This document shows, one piece after another, positions 1-8,129 of a stretch of DNA of 56,048 nucleotides. Position 1 is the first letter of the stretch. Every line of letters starts with the position of its first letter. The notes under the pieces were generated by a model. That model worked only from the letters and a program-made list of their open reading frames with translations. It was not told the DNA's origin and did no database searches. Source of the stretch: Pseudomonadota bacterium (GTDB lineage: Bacteria; Pseudomonadota; Gammaproteobacteria; Burkholderiales; Burkholderiaceae_C); contig JAJZEC010000018.1 in the NCBI GenBank assembly GCA_021805825.1, forward strand, positions 1 through 56,048. The letters are read 5' to 3'. A program made the translations under genes and the position numbers.

Positions 1-214
1 TCTTGCCACCAATGACGATGTGCTCCTTGTTCAGATCCTTGATGGCCATGCGCACGCCATTGGTGTTGTCCTCCCCGAACGCGGCCTGCGGGCCGGAAAT
101 CGGAGCAGCCGAGCCGATGGTGACGGTGACGTCGCCGGCAGCGAATGCGCTCGAGCTGATCCCGGCCAGAGCCAGGGCGACCGAGCATGCGACGACTGTG
201 TGTTTACGCTTCAT
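1..214 (-). CDS. Branched-chain amino acid ABC transporter substrate-binding protein (N-terminal part only)
   Basis: Only the first 71 codons lie in the window; the gene continues beyond base 1. The reverse strand starts at ATG 214 with GGGAGG about 9 bases upstream. The peptide starts MKRKHTVVACSVALALAG and has a clear Sec signal peptide ending near SSAFA, followed by VTIGSAAPISGPQAAFGED and NGVRMAIKDLN. That is the start of a LivK/LivJ-type (Peripla_BP_6) fold: first strand, then a helix rich in ligand-contact residues. It should capture branched-chain amino acids or similar small molecules in the periplasm for a Liv-type importer. A second protein of the same family lies just upstream. Family is clear; the substrate is not determined. 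Confidence 0.85.
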   Translation of the reverse strand, partial: MKRKHTVVACSVALALAGISSSAFAAGDVTVTIGSAAPISGPQAAFGEDNTNGVRMAIKDLNKEHIVIGGK

Positions 215-289
215 GTGAACGAACCTCCCGGTTATTGGACCTTGGCGCTTGGTACGCGCCAATTCTGTCGGGAACACCCAACGGCGGCC

Positions 290-318
290 ACTATACACAT
301 GCCGGCGCCCCAAGGTAA
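290..318 (-). promoter_or_regulatory. Candidate sigma70 promoter for the livK-like gene
   Basis: On the minus strand TTACCT (complement of 313-318) is followed after exactly 17 bases by TATAGT (complement of 290-295), giving a leader of about 70 bases before the ATG at 214. The -10 is 5/6 to consensus and the -35 about 3/6. Inferred by eye. Confidence 0.5.
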
Positions 319-383
319 GCGGGAGTTGCACGGAACGCGGTTCCGGCGCGCCGATCGGCCCGCGAATGCGGGGGTGCCGACAA

Positions 384-399
384 GGCCCGGATCCGGGCC
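384..399. terminator. GC palindrome just after the second livK-like gene
   Basis: GGCCCGGATCCGGGCC is a perfect 16-base palindrome about 8 bases beyond the stop of the gene ending at 407. A smaller hairpin (CCCGC-GAAT-GCGGG, 359-372) follows. There is no U-run, so it may be only a weak terminator separating the two paralogues. Confidence 0.35.
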
Positions 400-406
400 A
401 TCGCCC

Positions 407-1606
407 TCAACGAGGAAGGTGCACACGGATGGATTCCACACGCAGCGCAACCTTGCGTCCGCCGCGGAACACCGAAAGCGTGACCTGCGGGCTGGCCAGG
501 TTGCCGTCGGGAAGAAAGCGGATGTGCTCGCGGGTCACGCCGTCGTGGTCGGTACCGCGCAACGCCCGCTGGTAGCGCGCCGGATCGACCGAGTTGGCGG
601 CCACCATCGCCCTCGCCAGCAGCATCGTGGCATCGTAGGCATAGGGAGAGAAACTCTGGAAGGCCGCGGCGCCGAAGCGGCGATCGTAGCGCTGCTTCCA
701 GGCGATACCTTCGGGCATGCGATCCAGCGGCAGCCCGCTTTCGCCGCAGACCAGGCGATCGATGGCCGGCCCGGCCAGTTCGACCACCCCGCGCACACAG
801 GTTCCGTCGCCCGCCAGCAGCTTGGCCGACATACCGAGGTTGCGCATCTGGCGCAGCATCAACCCGCCCTGCGCGTACACCCCGCCGTAGAGGATGGCGT
901 CGAGGCGCATGCCGCGCAGGCGCGTCAGCACCGCCGAGAAATCGACCGCGTGATCCTCCGTGTATTCGCGGGCCACGACCTGCAGTCCGAGCGCCTCGGC
1001 GGCGCGGGAGAATCCATCGGCCAGCCCCTGGCCGTAGGCGGTGCGATCGTCGATGGTGGCGACGCGGCGACCGCGCAGGTCGTCGTGGGCATAGCGCGCC
1101 AGCGCGGCGGCCACGACGCGGTCGTCGCCGATCACGCGGTAGAACGTGCGCGAGCCCATGCTTGCCAGACGCGCATCGGTGGCGGCGGCGACGAGCATCG
1201 GGACGCCTGCGGCGGCATACAGGTGCATGGCCGCATAGGTGGCCCCCGAGGTATCGTGCCCGACGACGGCGGCGACCCCGCGGTCGATGAATTTCTGGGC
1301 CACGCTGGCCGCCTGCCTGGGGTCACCCTGGTCGTCCTCGGCCTCGACCTTCCACAGCACCAGCCTGCCGCCGATGCGCAACTGCCTGCGATTGAGCTCC
1401 TCGGCGGCCAGGATCACGCCGTTGTTGTGATCCTGCCCGACCGCCGCGCGCGATCCGCTGGCGCCGCCTGCCGCGCCGATGACCACGACGAGAGGCGGCC
1501 CCTGCCCATCCACGGGGCCAGGCTGCGCCCCGTGCGCTGCCGCCGCCACGAGCCAGCCCGCGGCGACGAGCGCCAGCGCCGGGCCAGGATGTCGAATGCA
1601 CAGCAT
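407..1606 (-). CDS. Periplasmic leucine/isoleucine/valine-type binding protein (LivK family)
   Basis: A 399-residue protein of the Peripla_BP_6 family. It has an N-terminal signal segment (LALVAAGWLVAAAAHGAQ), then IGAAGGASGSRAAVGQDHNNG, a variant of the LivK GPLTG..A..G motif. Later motifs include VEAEDDQGDPRQAASVAQKF, GHDTSGATYAA and AYDATMLLARAM. The reading frame can be extended to a GTG at 1624, but ATG 1606 has GGAGG six bases upstream and is the better start. It lies on the same strand upstream of another family member and has no adjacent permease or ATPase, so it may work with a transporter encoded elsewhere or as a sensor-type binding protein. Ligand unknown. Confidence 0.8.
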   Translation of the reverse strand: MLCIRHPGPALALVAAGWLVAAAAHGAQPGPVDGQGPPLVVVIGAAGGASGSRAAVGQDHNNGVILAAEELNRRQLRIGGRLVLWKVEAEDDQGDPRQAASVAQKFIDRGVAAVVGHDTSGATYAAMHLYAAAGVPMLVAAATDARLASMGSRTFYRVIGDDRVVAAALARYAHDDLRGRRVATIDDRTAYGQGLADGFSRAAEALGLQVVAREYTEDHAVDFSAVLTRLRGMRLDAILYGGVYAQGGLMLRQMRNLGMSAKLLAGDGTCVRGVVELAGPAIDRLVCGESGLPLDRMPEGIAWKQRYDRRFGAAAFQSFSPYAYDATMLLARAMVAANSVDPARYQRALRGTDHDGVTREHIRFLPDGNLASPQVTLSVFRGGRKVALRVESIRVHLPR

Positions 1607-1692
1607 CTGGCACCTCCGTGGCACGCAGAGTGCGCGCGCGCCATGGCGTGCATTACACCGCCGATCGAAACCTGGGTCGGTGGCAGGGGCGC

Positions 1693-2010
1693 TCAGCCGC
1701 CGGCACCGCGTTCGTCCATCCAGTCGCGCATGCGCAGCTGCAGGCGCTGCGCAAGCTCGCTGGCCGCCTCGCGCAGCAGCACCGCCAGTCGAGGCTCCAG
1801 CACTTCACGCAAGGCCTGCTCGAGCTCGAGCTCGAGCACCGCGCGCGCCATCTGATCCGACAGCGCCGAGGCCGCGGCGGTTCCGGGCGCGGCGGGCCGC
1901 GAGGCGGCCGGCATTGCTGCGTCGGGGCTGGAAGCCGCGCCGGGTATCGCGTCCTGCCCGGCGGGCACCAGGACTTCGGTCAGCAACGGCAGGCGTTCAC
2001 CGGGCTTCAT
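1693..2010 (-). CDS. Small conserved protein downstream of holC (DUF2486-like)
   Basis: 105 residues. It begins MKPGERLPLLTEVLVPAG, has a low-complexity Ala/Pro/Ser middle, and ends in a charged amphipathic helix (about residues 60-98, Leu/Glu/Arg-rich) that could form a coiled coil. The ATG at 2010 overlaps the end of holC by 14 bases, which implies translational coupling. The LPLLTEVL start and position after holC recall the DUF2486 proteins of Burkholderiales; I am moderately sure of that match. No catalytic motif or membrane segment is visible and the function is unknown. Confidence 0.65.
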   Translation of the reverse strand: MKPGERLPLLTEVLVPAGQDAIPGAASSPDAAMPAASRPAAPGTAAASALSDQMARAVLELELEQALREVLEPRLAVLLREAASELAQRLQLRMRDWMDERGAGG

Positions 2011-2476
2011 GGCCGGTCTCCAGGGTGCGCGGCGCGCAGCCGCCATCGCGATAGACGCGGAAGCGCTGGCGCGCGGAAGCCTTCGCCGCATCGTCGGCGC
2101 CGACCAGTTCGATGACCCGCGGCACCCGGCGCCAGCCCTGCACCAGCGAAGGGCCCAGGTTGACCAGGCAGTCGCGCCCCCGCAGGCCTTCGATGTCGGG
2201 ATGTGCGCTGAGCACGATCGGGCTGCGACCCTCCAGGGCGTCGCCGACACGGCAATGGGGCAGGAACTCGGCCGGCGCGAAGGTCCACAGTCGCTGGTCG
2301 AGTTCCTCGATCGCCGGCGCCGGTCCGCAGACCACCGGACGCGCGCCCTTCGCGGTGGCGCTGCGCAACAGCGCGCAGCAATAGCCCAGCACATCGCCGA
2401 GGCCGACACGGAACTCCACCCGGGGCGGTTCGGCGGCCGCAGGATCCGCGGGGGTGGGCGGCACCGGGGTCTGCAT
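1997..2476 (-). CDS. holC: DNA polymerase III chi subunit
   Basis: HolC (159 residues) links the clamp loader, through psi, to single-strand DNA-binding protein at the replication fork. The body reads VEFRVGLGDVLGYCCALLR, WTFAPAEFLPHCRVGDAL, PIVLSAHPDIEG and LVNLGPSLVQ, matching the conserved chi order (F..L.P... D, P..L.. , LVNL). ATG 2476 lies 7 bases after the pepA stop. This pepA-holC pairing is common in betaproteobacteria. An upstream extension to 2566 would run into pepA and is not needed. A Pro-rich stretch of about 18 residues precedes the domain. Confidence 0.85.
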   Translation of the reverse strand: MQTPVPPTPADPAAAEPPRVEFRVGLGDVLGYCCALLRSATAKGARPVVCGPAPAIEELDQRLWTFAPAEFLPHCRVGDALEGRSPIVLSAHPDIEGLRGRDCLVNLGPSLVQGWRRVPRVIELVGADDAAKASARQRFRVYRDGGCAPRTLETGHEAR

Positions 2477-2483
2477 CGCGGAA

Positions 2484-3968
2484 TCAGGCGTGCGACGGCG
2501 CCGCCGCCCCGGCCTGCTGCGCCAGCAGGTACTGCACCAGCAGCGCAACCGGACGCCCGGTGGCACCCTTGTGCGCCCCGCTTCTCCAGGCCGTGCCGGC
2601 GATGTCCAGGTGTGCCCAGCGGTAGGCCTGGGCGAAACGCTGCAGGAAACAGGCGGCCGTCACGCTGCCTGCCGGGCGCCCGGCGATGTTGGCCACGTCG
2701 GCGAAGCGCGAGCGCAGACCCTCGGCATACTCCTCGCCCAGCGGCATGCGCCAGCAGGTGTCGTGCGTCTGTCTGCCGGCCTCGAGCAGGGCCTCGGCCA
2801 GCGCGTCATCGGGGCTGAACAGCCCGCTGTGCACATGGCCGAGCGCGATCACACAGGCGCCGGTCAGGGTCGCGATATCGACCACGCTGGCCGGCTTGAA
2901 CTGCCCCGCATAGTCGAGGGCATCGCACAGGATCAGGCGTCCTTCAGCATCGGTGTTGAGGATCTCCACCGTCTGCCCCGAACGCGTGGTCACCACGTCT
3001 CCAGGCTTGACCGCTCGCCCCCCGGGCAGGTTCTCGGTGGCCGGGATCAATCCGACAAGGTTGATCCGCGGCTGCAGCCGCGCCACCGCCTCGAAAGCGC
3101 CGAGCACCGAGGCTGCGCCCGACATGTCGAACTTCATCTCGTCCATCTCGGCGCCGGGCTTGAGGGAAATACCGCCGCTGTCGAAGGTCACCCCCTTGCC
3201 GACCAGGACATGCGGAGCCTCGCCCTTGGGCGCGCCCTGGTAGCGCAGCACGATGAAACGCGCCGGTTCGTGCGAGCCCTGGGCCACCGCCATCAGCGCG
3301 CCCATGCGCTCGCGCTCGATCTGCGCCGGCCCCAGCACCTCGACCTTCAGCTTGTGCCGCTTGGCCAGATCCTGGGCCACCTTGCCGAGATGGGTCGGCG
3401 TGCAGTGGTTGCCCGGCAGGTTGGCCAGCTCGCGGCACAGATCGACCCCGGCCTGGATCGCCTGCGCGCGCTGCAGGCGCACGCGGTATGCCGCCTGCTG
3501 GCGCGCCGGCACGAGCAACTGCACCGCGGATACCAGGCAAGCAGGCTCGGCATCGGGCTTGCGCGTCGCGGTGTAGACGTAGGCGAAATCCCCGAAAGCG
3601 CGCACCGTGGCCTCGAACAGCGGCTGCTGGGCCTCGCTGCAGGTCACGTGCACGCGCGCCGCGCTGCGGCCCTTCAGCGCCACGCACGCGGCCTCGGCCG
3701 CCTTGCGCGCATTGCGCGCGTCGAGGGGCGCCGGGCCCAGGCCGACGAGCAACAGGCGACGCGCCGCCAGCCCCTGCGGCCGATTGCACAGATAGGTGCT
3801 GCCCGCGGCCGCGTGGAAATCCCCGTCCTGCCGCGCCTGCGCGGCGATCGCGTCGATGGCCTCGGCATCCAGCAAGCCGCTGGCCTCGGCCGATTGCTGC
3901 ACGAACACCACCAGGCAATCGCTGCGCAGCGAGGACAGTGCCTTCAGGGGGGCTATGCTAAATTCCAT
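2484..3968 (-). CDS. pepA: Leucyl aminopeptidase (M17)
   Basis: A 494-residue cytosolic di-metal aminopeptidase that removes N-terminal Leu and other residues from peptides. The C-terminal catalytic half contains VGKGVTFDSGGISLKP (metal-ligand Lys and Asp), DMSGAASVLG, and NTDAEGRLILCDAL, the M17 signature. The N-terminal macro-like domain covers about residues 1-165. ATG 3968 is chosen because CGGAG stands six bases upstream; an ATG at 3995 would add nine residues without support. It is transcribed divergently from lptF, the classical pepA/lptFG arrangement, and is followed by holC. E. coli PepA also binds DNA; that role is not testable here. Confidence 0.95.
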   Translation of the reverse strand: MEFSIAPLKALSSLRSDCLVVFVQQSAEASGLLDAEAIDAIAAQARQDGDFHAAAGSTYLCNRPQGLAARRLLLVGLGPAPLDARNARKAAEAACVALKGRSAARVHVTCSEAQQPLFEATVRAFGDFAYVYTATRKPDAEPACLVSAVQLLVPARQQAAYRVRLQRAQAIQAGVDLCRELANLPGNHCTPTHLGKVAQDLAKRHKLKVEVLGPAQIERERMGALMAVAQGSHEPARFIVLRYQGAPKGEAPHVLVGKGVTFDSGGISLKPGAEMDEMKFDMSGAASVLGAFEAVARLQPRINLVGLIPATENLPGGRAVKPGDVVTTRSGQTVEILNTDAEGRLILCDALDYAGQFKPASVVDIATLTGACVIALGHVHSGLFSPDDALAEALLEAGRQTHDTCWRMPLGEEYAEGLRSRFADVANIAGRPAGSVTAACFLQRFAQAYRWAHLDIAGTAWRSGAHKGATGRPVALLVQYLLAQQAGAAAPSHA

Positions 3969-4126
3969 GGCTACTCCGAAAGTGGTTGAGTTCATTATTC
4001 CACTGCCAGGTGCCGGCTGTCTCGCGCTTCGGCGGCTGGCTCATGCTGTGGCGGCGCCCGCAGCGGCCGGCCGCCGGCGGGCCACCCACGTGCGCGGCCG
4101 TGGCCTGCCGTCCCGCTCCGACCCCG

Positions 4127-5236
4127 ATGCTGCTCGACACTTCGCTGCGCCAGGAAATGGCGCGCCACTTCGGTGCCGCCTTCACGGTGCTGTTCTCGGT
4201 CGTGCTGACGCTGCTCCTGATCCGCGTGCTCGGCCAGGCCACCGAGGGGCTGGCCGATCCGCGCGACCTGTTCCTGCTCATCGGGCTGGCATGCCTGAGC
4301 TACCTGCAGTTCATCCTCGGGCTGGCCTTGTTCCTCGCCGTGCTGATGAGTTTCTCCCGCATGTACCGGGACTCCGAAATGGTGATCTGGTTCGGCGCGG
4401 GCGCGCGGCCCGGGCAGTTCTTCGGCGTGGTGCTGCGCTTCAGCGCACCGGTGATCGCCGTCATCGCCCTGCTCACCCTGGTGGCATGGCCGTGGGCCAA
4501 CCGGCAGGACGAAGCCCTGCGCCAGCGCTTCGAGCAGCGCTCCGATCTGTCGCGCGCGGCGCCCGGGCAGTTCCGGCGCTCAGCCTCCGGCAAGCGGGTG
4601 TTCTTCATCGGCAAGGGAGCCGATGGCAAGGGCCTGGCGCGCAACATCTTCATCCGTGAACTCGACCAGGGCCGCGAAACCATCACGCTGGCGCGCGAGG
4701 CGGCGCTGACCACCCGCGACGGCGCACGCTACCTGCTGCTGTCGGACGGCCATCGCTACGTGCATACGCTCGGGATGTCGGATTACCAGATCACCGGATT
4801 CGGCAGCATGGGCGTGCGCCTGTCGGCATTGAGCGCTCCGAGCGCAGCCGTGCTGCCGGCGGCCGCCCGGCTGGCCAACACCCCGAGCCGCGAGATCGAC
4901 ACCATCGTGCTGGCGCTGTCGCACAAGCCGCGCTGGCTGGGCGAATTGTCCTGGCGCATCGGGGTGCCGATTTCCAGCGTGCTGCTGGTGCTCATGGCCG
5001 TGCCGCTGGCGGCGACCAACCCGCGCGCCGGGCGCGCATTGCAGCTCATGGTCGCCGTGCTCGTCTACCTGGTGTACCTGAACATGCTCAACGCGACCCA
5101 GCACTGGATCGAAGCCGGCGTGCTGCGGCTGGGCAGCGGGCTGCTGCTGTTGCATGGCGGTGCATTGCTCGTGCTTCTGTTGCTGTCGCGCGCCAAGGGG
5201 CTGCTGCCCGGCGCGCTGCGCCTGCAGCGGGCCTGA
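4127..5236 (+). CDS. lptF: LPS export ABC transporter permease LptF
   Basis: A 369-residue inner-membrane permease of the LptB2FGC complex that extracts lipopolysaccharide and passes it to the periplasmic bridge. It shows three N-terminal membrane segments, starting around TVLFSVVLTLLLIRVL and LACLSYLQFILGLALFLAVL, then a periplasmic beta-jellyroll (about residues 135-260), then three C-terminal segments with GVPISSVLLVLMAVPLAATNPR. The frame is open upstream to 3986, but MLLDTSLRQEMARHF is the usual LptF start. lptG follows after 14 bases. The region 3969-4126 must carry the divergent promoters for pepA and lptF; no convincing -35/-10 pair was identified. Confidence 0.93.
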   Translation: MLLDTSLRQEMARHFGAAFTVLFSVVLTLLLIRVLGQATEGLADPRDLFLLIGLACLSYLQFILGLALFLAVLMSFSRMYRDSEMVIWFGAGARPGQFFGVVLRFSAPVIAVIALLTLVAWPWANRQDEALRQRFEQRSDLSRAAPGQFRRSASGKRVFFIGKGADGKGLARNIFIRELDQGRETITLAREAALTTRDGARYLLLSDGHRYVHTLGMSDYQITGFGSMGVRLSALSAPSAAVLPAAARLANTPSREIDTIVLALSHKPRWLGELSWRIGVPISSVLLVLMAVPLAATNPRAGRALQLMVAVLVYLVYLNMLNATQHWIEAGVLRLGSGLLLLHGGALLVLLLLSRAKGLLPGALRLQRA

Positions 5237-5250
5237 GCAAGGGGCGTGCG

Positions 5251-6339
5251 ATGCAGACCCTCAGCCGCTACCTGTTCCGCCAATTGGCCGGCGCCACCGC
5301 GCTGGTGCTGCTGGTGTTCGTCGGTTTGCTGTTCTTCCTCGACGTCCTCAACCAGCTGAGCAACAGCGGCCAGGGCTTCGCCCAGGCCCTGCTGCAGGTC
5401 GTGCTGCAGGTGCCGTCGCGCGCCTACCAGGTGATCCCGATCGCCGTGCTCACGGCCGCGGTGTATGTGCTGGCCGGTCTGGCCGCCTCGTCGGAATTCA
5501 CCGTCATGCGCATGGCCGGGCTCAGTCCGCGCATGGCCCTGGCCCAACTCATGGCCTTCGGGCTCCTGTGCGCGGCGCTGGTGTTCGTGCTCGGCGACTT
5601 CATCTCGCCCGCCGCGCAGCGCCTGCAGGCCACGCTGCAGGCCCGCTCCGCCGGGCATTTCGGCAACGCCCCCGACAGCGGGCTGTGGGTGCGCAACCGC
5701 GAGGGCCCCCGCAACGACCAGATGATCAACATCGGGCGGGTCGCGGCCAGCGGGCAGTGGCAGGACGTGCGCATCTACGTGCTGGACGATTCGGCCCAGC
5801 TGCTGCGGACGGTTCGAGCGCAGAGCGGAACCTACCTCGGCGATGGAAACTGGATGCTGCACGACGTGGAGTCGGTGCAGCTGCCCGCGGGGCCGCAAGG
5901 CGACATCCTGCGCACCCACGCAGCGCAGCTGGAATGGCACACCGCGGTGTCGCCGGCGGTGCTCGACGCCTTGCTGCTGAGCCCGGACAGCATGTCGGTG
6001 TTCGAGCTGTGGCGCTACATCGACCACCTGCGGGCGAACGGCCAGGCGGTGCAGCGCGACCAGCTCGACCTGTGGCGCAAGCTGCTGTACCCCTTCAGCG
6101 CCGTGATCATGATGATGCTGGCGCTGCCCTTCGCCTACCTGCACGCACGATCGGGCCAGTTGAGCTGGAAGGTCTTCGCGGGAATCATGCTGGGGGTGAG
6201 CTTCATCCTCATGAACACCCTGGCGTCCCGCCTGGGACTCGTCGCCAGCTGGCCGGTCTGGCTGGCCGCCGCGCTGCCCTACCTGTTGTACGGTGGGGTG
6301 GCGATGGGCTTCTTCGTCTGGCGCGTGCAGCGCCACTGA
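5251..6339 (+). CDS. lptG: LPS export ABC transporter permease LptG
   Basis: The 362-residue partner of LptF. It starts MQTLSRYLFRQLAGATALVL, a typical LptG beginning, with membrane segments near residues 12-34, 50-75 and 95-118. A periplasmic jellyroll follows (WVRNREGPRNDQMINIGR through about residue 255) and three C-terminal segments contain LYPFSAVIMMMLALPFAYL. The length fits the family (about 360). It is translated from the same mRNA as lptF and is followed by the LysR gene after 20 bases. Confidence 0.93.
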   Translation: MQTLSRYLFRQLAGATALVLLVFVGLLFFLDVLNQLSNSGQGFAQALLQVVLQVPSRAYQVIPIAVLTAAVYVLAGLAASSEFTVMRMAGLSPRMALAQLMAFGLLCAALVFVLGDFISPAAQRLQATLQARSAGHFGNAPDSGLWVRNREGPRNDQMINIGRVAASGQWQDVRIYVLDDSAQLLRTVRAQSGTYLGDGNWMLHDVESVQLPAGPQGDILRTHAAQLEWHTAVSPAVLDALLLSPDSMSVFELWRYIDHLRANGQAVQRDQLDLWRKLLYPFSAVIMMMLALPFAYLHARSGQLSWKVFAGIMLGVSFILMNTLASRLGLVASWPVWLAAALPYLLYGGVAMGFFVWRVQRH

Positions 6340-6359
6340 ACCCGCCTGCCCTGCACGCC

Positions 6360-7304
6360 ATGAACCTGCATCAATTCCGCTTCCTGCAGGAAGCCGTACG
6401 GCGCAACTTCAACCTCACGGAGGCGGCGCGCGCGCTGTTCACCTCCCAGCCGGGGGTCTCGAAGGCCATCATCGAACTCGAGGACGAGCTGGGAGTCGAG
6501 ATCTTCAGCCGCCACGGCAAGCGCATCCGCAAGCTCACCCCCCCCGGAGAGGAGGTGCTGCGCAGCGTGGAGATCATCCTGCGGGAGGTGGGCAACCTCA
6601 AGCGCATCGGGCAGAACTACGCGGCGCAGGACAGCGGTCGTCTCGACATCGCCGCGACCCACACCCAGGCCCGCTACCACCTGCCCCAGGTGGTGGCCGA
6701 ATTCCGGCGGCGCTTTCCCCGTGTCACCGTGCACCTGCTGCAGGGGAGCCCGGATCAGGTCGCCAGCGCGGTGCTCGAGGAACGCGCCGACCTCGGGCTG
6801 GCCACCGAGAGCCTGCTCGACAACCCCGATCTGATCAGCCTGCCCTGCTACGAATGGCAGCACCTGCTGGTCACCCCGGCCAGCCATGCCCTCAACGAGA
6901 CTGAGGACCTTTCGCTGCAGGCACTGGCACGCCACCCGATCGTCACCTACGGCCAGGCCTTCGCCGGACGCCGGCGCATCGACCAGGCCTTCGCCCAGCA
7001 GGGGCTGCAACCGGACATCGTGCTGGAGGCCATCGATTCCGACGTGCTGAAGACCTACGTGGAACTCGGCATGGGCGTGGGCCTGATCGCCGAGATGGCC
7101 TTTCAGCCCGAAAAGGACACCCAGCTGCGCGCGCGCCCCGTGGGCCACCTGTTCGGCCACAACCTGACCCGGGTCGCCTTCAAGCGCGGGGTCTACCAGC
7201 GCGGCTTCGTCTACGTGCTGGCCGAATTGCTGTCGCCGCGGCTGTCGCGCAAGCTGGTCGAGCAGGTACTGCGCGGCGAGGACGCCGGAACGTTTTCCAT
7301 CTGA
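6360..7304 (+). CDS. cysB: CysB-type LysR-family transcriptional regulator
   Basis: A 314-residue regulator. The winged helix-turn-helix occupies residues 1-60 (MNLHQFRFLQEAVRRNFNLT, then LFTSQPGVSKAIIELEDELG), with the CysB-specific LFTSQPGVSK helix and FSRHGKRIRKLT. The effector domain has TTHTQARY-like ATHTQARYHLP, GSPDQVA, and LGMGVGLIAEMAF, all typical of CysB/Cbl. CysB activates cysteine biosynthesis and sulfate/thiosulfate assimilation in response to N-acetylserine or O-acetylserine. It follows lptG closely, an order seen in other betaproteobacteria. It could control some of the sulfur genes near 43 kb, but nothing in the sequence proves that. Confidence 0.88.
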   Translation: MNLHQFRFLQEAVRRNFNLTEAARALFTSQPGVSKAIIELEDELGVEIFSRHGKRIRKLTPPGEEVLRSVEIILREVGNLKRIGQNYAAQDSGRLDIAATHTQARYHLPQVVAEFRRRFPRVTVHLLQGSPDQVASAVLEERADLGLATESLLDNPDLISLPCYEWQHLLVTPASHALNETEDLSLQALARHPIVTYGQAFAGRRRIDQAFAQQGLQPDIVLEAIDSDVLKTYVELGMGVGLIAEMAFQPEKDTQLRARPVGHLFGHNLTRVAFKRGVYQRGFVYVLAELLSPRLSRKLVEQVLRGEDAGTFSI

Positions 7305-7318
7305 CTGCTCCCGTGCCC

Positions 7319-8008
7319 ATGGATCTGCCCGCCGACACCGACTCCGCAGACGACGGCAGCGTACCTGCCGACGCACACCTCAGCGTGCTCGAACTACCGG
7401 TCGCTGCGGACGGCGCCTGCATGGCGCCGCGCTCGGTGGCGGCAGCCATCGAGGCACTGTCGACCGCCTTGCGCGACCCGCAGACACGGGTCATCGTGCT
7501 CGGCCTGCGACCGCAGGCGCAGGACGGCGCCAGCGGCAGCGTCGACGCCCTGCACGACCTGCTGCTGGCCTTGTGGGACAGTGACAAGCCGATCGTCGCC
7601 GCCCTCGACGCCGACACCAGTGGCGCCGGGCTCGGACTGGCGCTGGCCTGCGACCTGGTCGTCGCGGCGCGCGGCATACACCTGCGGATCGATCCCGCGC
7701 TGCTGCGCTCCGGGCGCTGTGCCGCGGCCTGCTGGCTGGCCGGGCGGCGCCTGCCGGCGGCAGCCGCCGCCGCGCTGGCCATGGGCTGGGCCATCGACAG
7801 CGCGCGCGCCCATGCACTGGGCCTGGTGCTGGAGCTGGCCGCGCCGCAGATGGCCCTGCAGCAGGCCCGGCAGATCGGGCGGCGGTTGGCGCAGCAGTCG
7901 CCGCAGCATCTGGCGCAGAGCAAGCAGTTGCTGCGGAGCTGCCGCGAGCAGACGCTGGCGCAGCACCTGGACGACGAGCGACTGCGCTGGCTGCGCGATA
8001 CCGCATGA
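7319..8008 (+). CDS. Reduced enoyl-CoA hydratase/isomerase-family protein
   Basis: 229 residues with a crotonase core: TRVIVLGLRPQA, then LLLALWDSDKPIVAALDAD, TSGAGLGLALACDLVVAA (oxyanion-hole turn) and MGWAIDSARAHALGLVLELA. It is about 30 residues shorter than usual enoyl-CoA hydratases and lacks an obvious catalytic Glu at the usual place after the oxyanion loop, so it may have lost hydratase activity or act on another CoA ester. The start may be GTG 7313 or ATG 7319. It begins 14 bases after cysB and is probably cotranscribed. The last third is rich in Gln and Leu (helical trimerisation region). Confidence 0.6.
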   Translation: MDLPADTDSADDGSVPADAHLSVLELPVAADGACMAPRSVAAAIEALSTALRDPQTRVIVLGLRPQAQDGASGSVDALHDLLLALWDSDKPIVAALDADTSGAGLGLALACDLVVAARGIHLRIDPALLRSGRCAAACWLAGRRLPAAAAAALAMGWAIDSARAHALGLVLELAAPQMALQQARQIGRRLAQQSPQHLAQSKQLLRSCREQTLAQHLDDERLRWLRDTA

Positions 8009-8129
8009 GAACGTGGGGATCGCGGCTGCCGGCGGCCGTCCGCGGCGCGACGCGCAACAATGGCGTGCATGACCGGCCGAACGGCACGCGCTGCGCGCGA
8101 TCCGGCCCATCCGTTCACGAGGAGACACG

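Noticed and set aside
3969-4126. Upstream ATG 3986 as the lptF start
   Set aside because: It would add 47 residues not conserved in LptF and place the start in the divergent promoter region; ATG 4127 gives the family-typical N-terminus.
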